DNA from: Legionella parisiensis
GTDB lineage: Bacteria; Pseudomonadota; Gammaproteobacteria; Legionellales; Legionellaceae
Length of the DNA stretch: 64,000 nucleotides
Assembly: GCF_001467945.1 (NCBI RefSeq)
Contig: NZ_LNYQ01000013.1
Span: 1,401,404 to 1,465,403 of the forward strand
Direction: 5' to 3'
The notes under the pieces are model-generated. The model saw only the letters and a program-made list of their open reading frames with translations. It did not search any database and had not been told where the DNA came from. Position 1 is the first letter of the stretch; each line of letters begins with the position of its first letter. The translations under genes were made by a program, and so were the position numbers. Below are positions 55,982 through 64,000 of this stretch, in pieces.

Positions 55982-56264
55982 TGCTTCTCCTGATAAAGGA
56001 TTCATTTGAATTGTGCGTGGCACTATATACAAAATGAGCACTTACAGTCAATTTTATTATGGTTTAGAATCTTTAAGAAAGACAGTAAAATATAATATAT
56101 TTATCTCCTCAAGGCAGGGTTACACTCCTCAATTGCATTATATCGTTTTACCCTATATTTGAGGACTTTGTTTGAACTACATTTTAGTATAGATGATTTA
56201 ATTAAATCCGTCTGTGTGGTATCCTTTATTATTAAAAATTTATCGTCAAGGATACGTCCAAACT
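55982..56264. other. Intergenic region of divergent gltA and gyrA
   Basis: This 283-base AT-rich stretch should contain the promoters of both genes. No gene is seen. It includes a loose inverted pair, cctcaa near 56107 and again near 56135 facing ttgagg near 56158, whose role is unknown. Clear -35/-10 pairs were not identified. Confidence 0.4.
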
Positions 56265-58883
56265 ATGGTTTATCTAGCTAAAGAAGTCTTGCCAGTTAAT
56301 ATTGAAGATGAGTTAAAGCAATCTTATTTAGATTATGCGATGAGTGTCATTGTAGGCAGGGCTTTGCCTGACGTTCGTGATGGATTGAAACCGGTTCATC
56401 GACGTGTCTTATATGCGATGAGTGAATTGGGTAATGATTGGAATAAACCCTATAAAAAATCTGCGCGTGTAGTAGGGGACGTAATCGGTAAATACCATCC
56501 ACATGGAGATACAGCAGTTTATGACACTATAGTCCGCATGGCTCAGCCTTTTTCGATGCGTTATCTTTTGGTGGATGGACAAGGTAACTTCGGTTCTGTA
56601 GATGGTGATGCTCCTGCGGCAATGCGATATACCGAAGTAAGAATGTCCAAGGTTGCTCATGCTTTACTAGCGGATCTTGAGAAAGAAACTGTTGATTTTA
56701 GCCCTAACTATGATGAAACGGAATTCGCTCCAGTAGTTTTGCCTTCACGTATACCTAATTTATTAGTAAATGGCTCTTCAGGTATCGCTGTAGGTATGGC
56801 AACTAATATCCCACCGCATAACCTTACTGAAGTTATCAATGCGTGTATTGCTCTGGTTGATGATCCTGAATTAAGCCTAGATGACATTATGGAAATTATT
56901 CCTGGTCCAGATTTTCCAACAGCAGCTATTATTAATGGCCGAGCTGGAATTATTCAGGGCTATCGTACCGGAAAAGGACGTGCCATTATTCGAGCGCGCA
57001 CAGAAATTGAAACAGATGATGATACTGGGCGACAAGCAATTATTATCACGGAGCTTCCTTATCAAGTGAACAAAGCCCGCTTGGTTGAACGGATTGCTGA
57101 ATTGGTGCGAGACAAGAAGATTGAAGGTATCTCTGGGCTTAGAGATGAGTCTGATAAACAGGGAATGCGTGTTGTTATCGAACTAAAGCGCAATGAAGTT
57201 GCTGATGTCATTTTAAATAATTTGTACGCTCATACTCAAATGCAAAATGTTTTTGGAATCAATATGGTTGCCCTAGTTGATGGGCAGCCGCGCACATTAA
57301 ATTTAAAACAAATTCTTGAGTATTTTATAAAGCATAGACGTGAAGTTGTAACCAGAAGAACTTTATTTGATCTGAAAAAAGCGCGTGCTCGTGCTCATTT
57401 ATTAGAAGGGTTGGGAATTGCTTTAGCTAATATTGATGAAATGATCGCTTTAATTAAAAAATCACCTACACCTCAAGATGCTAAAGAGGGGTTACTTGCC
57501 AAATTATGGCAGCCAGGAATGGTTAAAGCAATGCTGGAAAAAGCAGGTTCCAATGCATCTCGACCCGATGATTTGGCTCCTGAATTTGGTTTAAGTGCTG
57601 ATGGATATAAACTATCAGAAGCGCAGGCTCAGGCTATTCTTGAGTTAAGACTTCATCGCTTGACTGCCTTGGAGCAGGATAAAATTTTAGGTGAGTTTGA
57701 AGAATTATTAAAATTGATTCGCGAGTTGTTGGAAATATTAGCTTCTCCAGAACGACTTATGCAAGTGATCCGTGATGAGTTGCTTGAAATAAAAACCCAA
57801 TTTGGTGACGAACGTCGGACTGAAATCACCGCATCACAAGAAGATTTGACAATTGAAGACCTCATCACTGAAGAAAATGTGGTGGTAACTCTATCGCATC
57901 AAGGGTATGTAAAATACCAGCCTCTCACTGCGTATCAGGCCCAACGCCGTGGCGGGAAGGGTAAATCTGCGACAAATGTTAAAGATGAGGACTTTGTTTC
58001 ACGCTTGGTTATTGCCAGCACGCACGATACATTGCTCTGTTTCTCTAACCATGGAAAACTATATTGGTTAAAGGCATATCAGCTTCCATTAGCCAGTCGT
58101 ATTTCTCGTGGTCGTCCTATTATTAACATATTGCCACTTGCTGAAAGCGAGGAAATTAATGCCATGTTGCCAGTTAGGGAATATCAGGATGGTTATTATG
58201 TATTTATGGCTACTAAAAAAGGAACAGTGAAGAAAGTACCTTTGAATGCGTTTAGCAGACCTCGTTCTAATGGAATTATTGCTGTTGATTTGGATGATGA
58301 TGACAGTTTAGTTGGAGTTGATATCACTGATGGTAGTAAGGATATCATGCTATTTACTGATGCAGGTAAAGTAGTTCGCTTTGATGAAAACAAAGTGCGG
58401 CCTATGGGACGTACTGCTCGCGGAGTGCGAGGTATACGCATCGAACAGGGCCAAGCAGTGATCTCCCTGGTAGTGGCTCATGCAGATGGAACCATATTGA
58501 CAGCAACAGAAAATGGATATGGTAAACGTACTTCAATTGAAGAGTATCGGGTTTCTGGACGTGGTGGACAAGGTGTGATTTCCATTCAGGTAAGTGAACG
58601 CAATGGTAAAGTTGTTCGTTCAGTACAGGTTACAGATGGAGATGAGGCTATGTTAATTACTGATAAAGGTACGCTGGTACGTTTTAAGATCAGTGAGTTA
58701 TCTGTAATTGGTCGAAATACACAAGGTGTTCGTTTGATAAATGTCAGCCCAGGTGAAAAAGTAGTTGGTATGCAAAAAATTGAAGATTTGGGCGAGGAGT
58801 CCAATGATTTGAGTGAGGACTCCGATGAGTCCAATGATGTAACTGAAGTTGAAGATAACAGTGATGACAACTCGAGTTTATAA
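56265..58883 (+). CDS. gyrA: DNA gyrase subunit A
   Basis: GyrA cuts and rejoins DNA in the gyrase A2B2 complex that adds negative supercoils. The frame extends to a GTG at 56214, but the ATG at 56265 makes residue numbers equal to E. coli: Thr83 and Asp87 in [10 protein letters not shown] (the quinolone region) and catalytic Tyr122 in [10 protein letters not shown]. The protein is 872 residues. Thr83 is the usual wild-type residue of Legionella, so no resistance change is seen. The C-terminal beta-pinwheel is present with the GyrA box near QRRGGKGKS, and an acidic Ser/Asp-rich tail ends it. serC overlaps the last 20 bases. Confidence 0.98.
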   Translation: MVYLAKEVLPVNIEDELKQSYLDYAMSVIVGRALPDVRDGLKPVHRRVLYAMSELGNDWNKPYKKSARVVGDVIGKYHPHGDTAVYDTIVRMAQPFSMRYLLVDGQGNFGSVDGDAPAAMRYTEVRMSKVAHALLADLEKETVDFSPNYDETEFAPVVLPSRIPNLLVNGSSGIAVGMATNIPPHNLTEVINACIALVDDPELSLDDIMEIIPGPDFPTAAIINGRAGIIQGYRTGKGRAIIRARTEIETDDDTGRQAIIITELPYQVNKARLVERIAELVRDKKIEGISGLRDESDKQGMRVVIELKRNEVADVILNNLYAHTQMQNVFGINMVALVDGQPRTLNLKQILEYFIKHRREVVTRRTLFDLKKARARAHLLEGLGIALANIDEMIALIKKSPTPQDAKEGLLAKLWQPGMVKAMLEKAGSNASRPDDLAPEFGLSADGYKLSEAQAQAILELRLHRLTALEQDKILGEFEELLKLIRELLEILASPERLMQVIRDELLEIKTQFGDERRTEITASQEDLTIEDLITEENVVVTLSHQGYVKYQPLTAYQAQRRGGKGKSATNVKDEDFVSRLVIASTHDTLLCFSNHGKLYWLKAYQLPLASRISRGRPIINILPLAESEEINAMLPVREYQDGYYVFMATKKGTVKKVPLNAFSRPRSNGIIAVDLDDDDSLVGVDITDGSKDIMLFTDAGKVVRFDENKVRPMGRTARGVRGIRIEQGQAVISLVVAHADGTILTATENGYGKRTSIEEYRVSGRGGQGVISIQVSERNGKVVRSVQVTDGDEAMLITDKGTLVRFKISELSVIGRNTQGVRLINVSPGEKVVGMQKIEDLGEESNDLSEDSDESNDVTEVEDNSDDNSSL

Positions 58884-59955
58884 TTTTGGTGCAGGTCCTT
58901 CTATGCTTCCTGAGGCTGTTCTTAAGGAAGCTCAGGAAGAATTTCTTGATTGGAAAAATCTTGGTGTTTCTATTCTTGAGGTGGGGCATCGTAGTCCGGA
59001 GTTTTCAGCTCTATTAAACCATGCAGAGCAGTCCTTAAGAGAATTGCTTTTTATACCCCAAAATTACCATGTTTTATTTTTGGGAGGAGCAGCCCGCACC
59101 CAATTTGCCATGATTCCAATGAATCTCTTAAATCCAGAAGAGCAGGCGGGATATCTGGTTACCGGAGTATGGTCACAGATGGCTTTTTCTGAAGCACAGC
59201 ACTTAAAAAGCGCATATTGTATTGCGAGTAATGAAGAAACTGGTTATAAAACAATTCCTGAGCAGAAAAATTGGAAGATAAAAGAAAACACAACTTACAT
59301 TTACTATACCCCAAATGAAACTGTAAATGGGATTCGCTTTCCTTTTGTCCCTAACTCCAAGGGAATTTCATTAATCGCTGATATGACATCATCGCTGTTG
59401 AGCGAGCCTGTAGATATCAAAAATTTTGGCTTAATCTTTGCTGGAGCACAGAAAAACATAGCTAATGCTGGATTAACCATAGTAATTATTAGGGATGATT
59501 TATTAGAAAGAATGCCTGTTCCCCCTGTACCTACAATGCTAAGTTATAAAACTCAAGCAGAGCATCATTCGCTTTATGCTACTTCGCCAGTTTTTAATTG
59601 CTATTTGGCTGATAAGATATTTGATTGGATGAAAGCACAGGGTGGAGTTGAAGAGATATATCGTTTAAACTGCCAAAAAGCCGCGAAATTATATCAATAC
59701 TTGGACAGATCTGATTTTTATACTACTCATGTAAATCCTGAAGCACGTTCTATAGTTAACGTTTGTTTTTCGCTCAAAAATGATAAATTAGAGAATGAAT
59801 TCCTTCGATTAGCTCAACTCAGAGGTTTATATGCTTTAAAGGGACATCGTTTGGTAGGTGGGTTGCGTGCCAGTCTTTATAATGCAATGCCAATGGCTGG
59901 AGTTGATGCACTTATTGAATTCATGTCTGAATTTGCAAAGGAACATAGTCGGTGA
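58864..59955 (+). CDS. serC: Phosphoserine aminotransferase
   Basis: SerC transaminates phosphohydroxypyruvate in serine synthesis and also serves pyridoxal phosphate synthesis. The 363-residue protein starts [19 protein letters not shown], the family signature; the PLP lysine is in [14 protein letters not shown], and [17 protein letters not shown] binds substrate phosphate. A TTG 15 bases upstream was rejected. It overlaps gyrA by 20 bases and aroA by four (GTGA), so gyrA-serC-aroA-cmk is tightly coupled, the usual gamma-proteobacterial order. Confidence 0.97.
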   Translation: MTTRVYNFGAGPSMLPEAVLKEAQEEFLDWKNLGVSILEVGHRSPEFSALLNHAEQSLRELLFIPQNYHVLFLGGAARTQFAMIPMNLLNPEEQAGYLVTGVWSQMAFSEAQHLKSAYCIASNEETGYKTIPEQKNWKIKENTTYIYYTPNETVNGIRFPFVPNSKGISLIADMTSSLLSEPVDIKNFGLIFAGAQKNIANAGLTIVIIRDDLLERMPVPPVPTMLSYKTQAEHHSLYATSPVFNCYLADKIFDWMKAQGGVEEIYRLNCQKAAKLYQYLDRSDFYTTHVNPEARSIVNVCFSLKNDKLENEFLRLAQLRGLYALKGHRLVGGLRASLYNAMPMAGVDALIEFMSEFAKEHSR

Positions 59956-61271
59956 GAATACATAATTTTATAAGTAAACCTGTTCATTCAATAAAAGGTC
60001 AAATCACCGTGCCAGGTGATAAGTCAATTTCTCATCGCTCCATTATTTTTGGTGCTATAGCTAAAGGAACAACAATTATCAATGGATTTCTCGATGGTGA
60101 TGATTGCATGGCTACCCTCAAAGCATTTCAATCCATGGGAGTCACAATAGAAGGACCCGATGAACAACAAGTGGTAATTTACGGTGTTGGTAAACAAGGA
60201 CTGCAAAAACCAGAAAAGATTGTTGATTGTGGGAACTCTGGAACCAGCATGCGTTTATTAGCAGGATTATTGACCGCGCAATCTTTCGATAGTCAATTAA
60301 CCGGGGATGAGAGTTTATTGAAGAGACCTATGCTGCGTGTTAGTAAACCATTAGCACAAATGGGTGCCGATATTACTACTGTCGATGGTAAGCCTCCTAT
60401 TACAATTAAAGGAGGGAAAAAACTTACAGGGATTCATTATGTAATGCCTGAAGCGAGCGCTCAGGTAAAGTCATGTATTCTATTAGCAGGGCTTTATGCT
60501 GAAGGTGAAACGCGGATTACAGAAATAGGGGTAAGCCGTGATCACACAGAGTTAATGCTCAAAAACTTTTCTTATCCAGTGCATCGCTCGGACAATACTC
60601 TAATTATTAACTCTGCGAATGAATGTATAGGCACTGATATCTATATTCCAGGAGATATTTCATCTGCGGCATTTTTTATTGTTGCCGCTTCTATTATCCC
60701 TGGCTCCGATATTCTCATTCGTAATGTAGGTATTAACCCAACTCGTACAGGGATAATTCATATTTTGCTGGAAATGGGAGCTAATATTACACTTTTAGAG
60801 CAGCGACAGTTGGGTGAGGAGTGGGTCGCTGATCTACGAATTAAATATGCACCATTAAGAGGAATTAATATTGAAGCAAGTCTGGTTCCACTTGCAATTG
60901 ATGAGTTTCCTGTTATTTTTATAGCCGCAGCGTGTGCCCAAGGAAAAACTACGCTGCATGGTGCAAGCGAGTTACGTTTTAAAGAAAGTGATCGAATTGC
61001 TGCAATGGTCGATGGTCTAAAAAAATTAGGTATTCATGCGCAAGCATTAGATGATGGAATAATAATTGAAGGAGGAACGATACATGGAGGTACAGTTGAG
61101 AGCAAAGGTGATCACCGTATTGCCATGTCTTTTGCAATTGCTGGGGCTGTAGCTAGTGATCCTGTTACTATAAAAAATTGTGTCAATGTAGCTACCTCGT
61201 TTCCTTTGTTTGTGGAAACTGCAAAGGAACTTCAATTACACATAGAGGAAACTATTGATAATGTACAATGA
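59952..61271 (+). CDS. aroA: 3-phosphoshikimate 1-carboxyvinyltransferase (EPSP synthase)
   Basis: AroA makes EPSP from shikimate-3-phosphate and PEP for aromatic amino acids. The 439-residue protein begins with a GTG at 59952 (GTGA overlap with serC). Active-site motifs are VPGDKSISHRSIIFG, DCGNSGTSMRLLAG and ELRFKESDRIAAM. The order and spacing match the family. The stretch GNSGTSMRL has Ser after Gly-Asn, as in the alanine-glycine variants of the class II-like enzymes; a detailed class call is not made. cmk overlaps its last 11 bases. Confidence 0.97.
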   Translation: MRIHNFISKPVHSIKGQITVPGDKSISHRSIIFGAIAKGTTIINGFLDGDDCMATLKAFQSMGVTIEGPDEQQVVIYGVGKQGLQKPEKIVDCGNSGTSMRLLAGLLTAQSFDSQLTGDESLLKRPMLRVSKPLAQMGADITTVDGKPPITIKGGKKLTGIHYVMPEASAQVKSCILLAGLYAEGETRITEIGVSRDHTELMLKNFSYPVHRSDNTLIINSANECIGTDIYIPGDISSAAFFIVAASIIPGSDILIRNVGINPTRTGIIHILLEMGANITLLEQRQLGEEWVADLRIKYAPLRGINIEASLVPLAIDEFPVIFIAAACAQGKTTLHGASELRFKESDRIAAMVDGLKKLGIHAQALDDGIIIEGGTIHGGTVESKGDHRIAMSFAIAGAVASDPVTIKNCVNVATSFPLFVETAKELQLHIEETIDNVQ

Positions 61272-61950
61272 CACTGTACCTGTGATAACCCTGGACGGAC
61301 CAAGTGGAACTGGTAAAGGAACGCTTTGCCAATTACTTGCAAAACATCTTAAATGGAATATGCTTGATAGCGGCGCAATTTATCGTGTTCTTGCTTATGC
61401 AGCCAGAAAAAATAAAATCGATTTTCAAGAAGTACATGAATTAACTGCACTCGCGCGCTCTCTTAATTTACGTTTTGCATCCTCAGATGATTATGAAACA
61501 CAAGTAATTTTGGATGATATAGATATCAGCGCAGAAATTCGCAGTGAGCAATGTGGCCAGGATGCTTCTCAGATAGCGGCCATTCAGGAAGTAAGGCAAG
61601 CTTTGCTTGAACGACAACGAAATTTTGCCCAACGTCCTGGTTTAGTTACGGATGGTCGAGATATGGGAACAGTGGTCTTTCCTAAGGCAATTTTAAAAGT
61701 CTTTTTATATGCAAGTGAAGAAGAAAGAGCGAATAGACGTTATTTACAGTTGAAACAAAAAGGAATTAATGTTAGCCTCGCGCAGGTTGTAGAAGAGTTG
61801 GCTAAACGTGATGTAAGGGATACTGCTCGTACGCATGCGCCATTAAAGCCTGCAGATGATGCAGTGCAAATTGATACAACCAGATTATCCATTGTACAAG
61901 TGTTTAATATTGTATTAAAATTAATTAACGAACGTTTGTTTGATGTTTAA
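61261..61950 (+). CDS. cmk: Cytidylate kinase
   Basis: Cmk phosphorylates CMP and dCMP. The 229-residue protein shows the P-loop [24 protein letters not shown] (the CMP-site Ser-Gly), [13 protein letters not shown], and [23 protein letters not shown] two codons upstream exists, but the ATG at 61261 gives the family start. It overlaps aroA by 11 bases. A terminator-like hairpin lies between it and rpsA. Confidence 0.97.
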   Translation: MYNDTVPVITLDGPSGTGKGTLCQLLAKHLKWNMLDSGAIYRVLAYAARKNKIDFQEVHELTALARSLNLRFASSDDYETQVILDDIDISAEIRSEQCGQDASQIAAIQEVRQALLERQRNFAQRPGLVTDGRDMGTVVFPKAILKVFLYASEEERANRRYLQLKQKGINVSLAQVVEELAKRDVRDTARTHAPLKPADDAVQIDTTRLSIVQVFNIVLKLINERLFDV

Positions 61951-61963
61951 CTATTTGTTGGGG

Positions 61964-61997
61964 GAAAGATGAGTGGAACTCATTCTTTCATTTTTTT
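61964..61997 (+). terminator. Terminator-like hairpin between cmk and rpsA
   Basis: gaaagatgag (61964-61973) pairs with ctcattctttc (61979-61989) with one bulged T, around a five-base loop, and a run of seven T follows at 61991-61997. It is in the 65-base gap ahead of rpsA, so it may end the gyrA-cmk transcript or attenuate rpsA. Confidence 0.65.
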
Positions 61998-62015
61998 ACT
62001 AAAGAGTTTATTAAC

Positions 62016-63692
62016 ATGTCTGAAAGTTTCAAAGAATTGTTTGAGCAAAGTATTGCCGGTGCTCAATTTTATCCAGGTGCCATTATTAATGCCAAAGTTA
62101 TCGGTATCGATAATGATTATGTCATTTTAAATGCCGGTCTAAAATCCGAAGGTATTGTACCTAAAGAAGAATTTTATGATAAAGATGGTGCGTTGGAAGT
62201 TAACCTGGGCGATACCGTTGAAGTAGCTTTAGATTCTGTAGAAGATGGCTACGGTGAAACGATACTTTCGAGAGAAAAAGCGAAACGTCAGGAAGCTTGG
62301 CGTAAATTATCTAAATCACATGAGAACAATGAAACAGTTACCGGTCTTATTTCTGGAAAAGTCAAAGGTGGATTCACTGTTGAAATTGGTACTATACGCG
62401 CTTTCTTACCTGGTTCATTAGTAGACGTCAGACCTGTAAGAGATCCTTCTTATCTGGAAGGCAAAGAGCTTGAATTCAAAGTAATTAAAATGGATTTAAA
62501 GCGTAACAATATTGTTGTATCACGTCGTGCAGTCGTTGAAGAAGAAAGCAGCGCTGACAGGCAAGCATTGCTCGAGTCCTTGCATGAAGGTCAAGAGCTC
62601 CATGGTATCGTTAAAAATCTTACCGATTATGGTGCCTTTATTGACTTGGGCGGCATAGATGGCTTGTTGCATATAACTGATATTTCATGGAAACGTGTAA
62701 AACATCCTAGTGAAGTATTATCCGTTGGCCAAGATGTAAAAGTAAAAGTATTAAGTTTTGATAGCGAAAGAAACCGTGTTTCTTTAGGTATGAAACAATT
62801 AGGTAACGATCCTTGGGTTGATCTCGTTGAGCGTTATCCTATAGGCAAAAAATTACAAGGTAAAGTAACGAATATTACAGATTACGGTTGCTTTGTTGAA
62901 ATAGAGGAAGGTGTGGAAGGTTTAGTCCACATGTCAGAAATGGATTGGACCAATAAAAACGTACATCCGAGTAAAGTGGTATCTTTGGGTGATGTGGTTG
63001 ATGTTATGGTTCTTGAAATCGATGAAGAAAGACGCCGTATTTCTTTAGGTATGAAGCAATGTGTTGGCAATCCATGGCAACAATTCGCTGCAAGCCATTC
63101 TAAAGGTCAAAAAGTAAACGGTAAGATTCGTTCAATTACTGATTTTGGAATATTTATCGGCTTGGATGGGGATATTGATGGCTTAGTTCATTTGTCTGAT
63201 ATTTCCTGGACTGTTGCTGGCGAAGAAGCTGTAAAACAGTTCAAGAAAGGTCAAGAGATGGAAGCGGTTATTCTCGCTATAGATCCTGAGCGTGAGCGTA
63301 TTTCTTTGGGTATTAAACAACTTGAAGGCGATAATTTTGCAAGTTTTGTTGATGAGTACACCAAAGGTGCTATTGTAAAAGGTACTGTTGTGGCTGTGGA
63401 TTCTAAGACAGTTACTGTAGCACTGGCAGATGACATTACGGGTACTATTCGCGCAAGTGAATTGTCTGATGAGCGTGTTGATGATGCTACTACTCTTGTC
63501 AAAGAAGGTGATGAGATTGAAGCAAAAATTATAAATGTCGACCGCAAAAATCGTTCAATTACTCTTTCAGTAAAAGCGAAAGATGCTCAAGATGAAGCAG
63601 ATGCGATTAAGAAATATTCTAGAACCGAAGGGGCTTCAACAACCTTAGGTGATTTGCTGAAAGAAAAAATGGCAAGTAAAGAGAGTGATTAA
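62016..63692 (+). CDS. rpsA: 30S ribosomal protein S1
   Basis: S1 binds mRNA on the 30S subunit and aids initiation. The 558-residue protein has six S1 repeats, with near-identical ends such as [41 protein letters not shown] and [21 protein letters not shown]. The first two repeats, which bind the ribosome, are more diverged. The start [12 protein letters not shown] is the family start, with an AAAGAG site before it. Genes cmk-rpsA are in the usual order. A strong terminator follows 25 bases after the stop. ihfB, which usually follows, is not next; lapA is. Confidence 0.98.
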   Translation: MSESFKELFEQSIAGAQFYPGAIINAKVIGIDNDYVILNAGLKSEGIVPKEEFYDKDGALEVNLGDTVEVALDSVEDGYGETILSREKAKRQEAWRKLSKSHENNETVTGLISGKVKGGFTVEIGTIRAFLPGSLVDVRPVRDPSYLEGKELEFKVIKMDLKRNNIVVSRRAVVEEESSADRQALLESLHEGQELHGIVKNLTDYGAFIDLGGIDGLLHITDISWKRVKHPSEVLSVGQDVKVKVLSFDSERNRVSLGMKQLGNDPWVDLVERYPIGKKLQGKVTNITDYGCFVEIEEGVEGLVHMSEMDWTNKNVHPSKVVSLGDVVDVMVLEIDEERRRISLGMKQCVGNPWQQFAASHSKGQKVNGKIRSITDFGIFIGLDGDIDGLVHLSDISWTVAGEEAVKQFKKGQEMEAVILAIDPERERISLGIKQLEGDNFASFVDEYTKGAIVKGTVVAVDSKTVTVALADDITGTIRASELSDERVDDATTLVKEGDEIEAKIINVDRKNRSITLSVKAKDAQDEADAIKKYSRTEGASTTLGDLLKEKMASKESD

Positions 63693-63716
63693 TTTCTTTA
63701 TTGTCAACTAGTTAAG

Positions 63717-63745
63717 AAAGCGTAGATTCTTCTACGCTTTTTTTT
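63717..63745 (+). terminator. Intrinsic terminator of rpsA
   Basis: A perfect ten-base stem (aaagcgtaga 63717-63726 and 63731-63740) with loop ttct is followed by a T-run. It is 25 bases after the rpsA stop and should end its transcript. The rest of the gap to 63866 holds a possible repeat remnant and no gene. Confidence 0.9.
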
Positions 63746-63866
63746 GTTTGTATATTTAAATAGCCTGAGAGTGACGCAAAGCATAACTTAGGTTATTGTT
63801 GTATTGTGTCTTGGGGAACGCCTGGGACTATTTCGCTCTGCCTGGGTAACAAAAAAGGAAGAATTT

Positions 63867-64000
63867 ATGCGCATATTAATGCTGGTTATTTATATACTTT
63901 TGATCATTATTGGCGTTAGTTTTGCAGCTCTAAATGCTACTTCGGTAGATGTTAATTTGTATTTTAAAGTAATATCGATGCCTATCTCTGTTCTAATGAC
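63867..64000 (+). CDS. lapA: LapA family (DUF1049) inner-membrane protein, partial
   Basis: The frame starts at an ATG at 63867 with an AAGGAAG site and is open to the right edge, giving 44 visible residues. The N-terminus is a membrane helix (ILMLVIYILLIIIGVSFAAL) followed by NATSVDVNLYF, which matches LapA (YciS). LapA acts with LapB in control of LPS synthesis through FtsH and LpxC. In gamma-proteobacteria lapA and lapB lie near rpsA and ihfB, so the position supports the call. The downstream part is not in the window. Confidence 0.85.
   Translation, partial: MRILMLVIYILLIIIGVSFAALNATSVDVNLYFKVISMPISVLM

Noticed and set aside
56530-56540. Quinolone resistance change in gyrA
   Set aside because: Thr83 differs from E. 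coli Ser83 but is the normal Legionella residue, and Asp87 is unchanged.
58586-58989. Minus-strand frames opposite the gyrA tail and serC start
   Set aside because: Ser/Thr/His-rich shadows of the acidic gyrA C-terminus; no family features.
1-64000. tRNA, rRNA, CRISPR array, prophage or complete IS
   Set aside because: None was seen on either strand; only short palindromes and a MITE-like element without transposase.

Overview
This is a compact, AT-rich, gene-dense chromosomal window from a gamma-proteobacterium, almost certainly the genus Legionella; the species cannot be fixed from the sequence. The genus call rests on a type II secretion pseudopilin cluster ordered like lspFGHIJK, a lipid A gene pair (a GnnA-like oxidoreductase overlapping lpxB) that fits the 2,3-diamino sugar lipid A of Legionella, and a LicA-like protein that joins a eukaryotic F-box to a choline-kinase fold, a known Legionella effector architecture. 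A long coiled-coil two-membrane-segment protein with an acidic C-terminal tail is a second effector candidate. No tRNA, rRNA, CRISPR array, prophage or complete insertion sequence was seen.

Layout. 1-3773 (minus): type II secretion genes gspK (cut by the window edge), gspJ, gspI, gspH, gspG, gspF. 3872-9636 (plus): glnA, a DUF4124 protein, yaaA, a PLP-dependent desulfhydrase/deaminase and heat-shock htpG with a clear sigma-32 promoter. 9867-14991 (minus): candidate effector, an L,D-transpeptidase, a Fis-family regulator, lpxB and gnnA. 15110-19654: rnhB, then the wall-elongation and ribosome block rodA, mrdA, rlmH, rsfS. 19861-26046: a peptide transporter, hutU and hutH for histidine breakdown, rnhA and dnaQ. 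26162-28786: a small secreted protein, a second L,D-transpeptidase, erpA, mnmA.

28999-39368 (plus) is the fatty-acid cluster yceD, rpmF, plsX, fabH, fabD, fabG, acpP, fabF, followed by mltG, tmk, holB, pilZ and tatD, then anmK. It makes acyl carrier protein and the condensing and reducing enzymes of fatty-acid synthesis. Repeats have landed in it at fabD/fabG and fabG/acpP. 40720-48781 is an accessory stretch: two MFS transporters, an unknown protein, an OprB-like porin, a secreted acetamidase-family protein and the LicA-like effector candidate. 48893-51592 holds a PolB-like exonuclease, a lytic transglycosylase lipoprotein, adk and a thioredoxin. 51549-54614 holds divergent glpD and glpK for glycerol use, followed by gltA. 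56265-63692 is the conserved run gyrA, serC, aroA, cmk, rpsA, ending at a strong terminator before a partial lapA.

Many intergenic gaps carry short palindromic repeats of at least three families, one intact near 6663-6745 and most others decayed, plus a MITE-like element with 19-bp terminal inverted repeats upstream of acpP. Several genes start at TTG or GTG or at an internal ATG; starts were chosen from ribosome binding sites, overlaps and family N-termini and are explained per gene.
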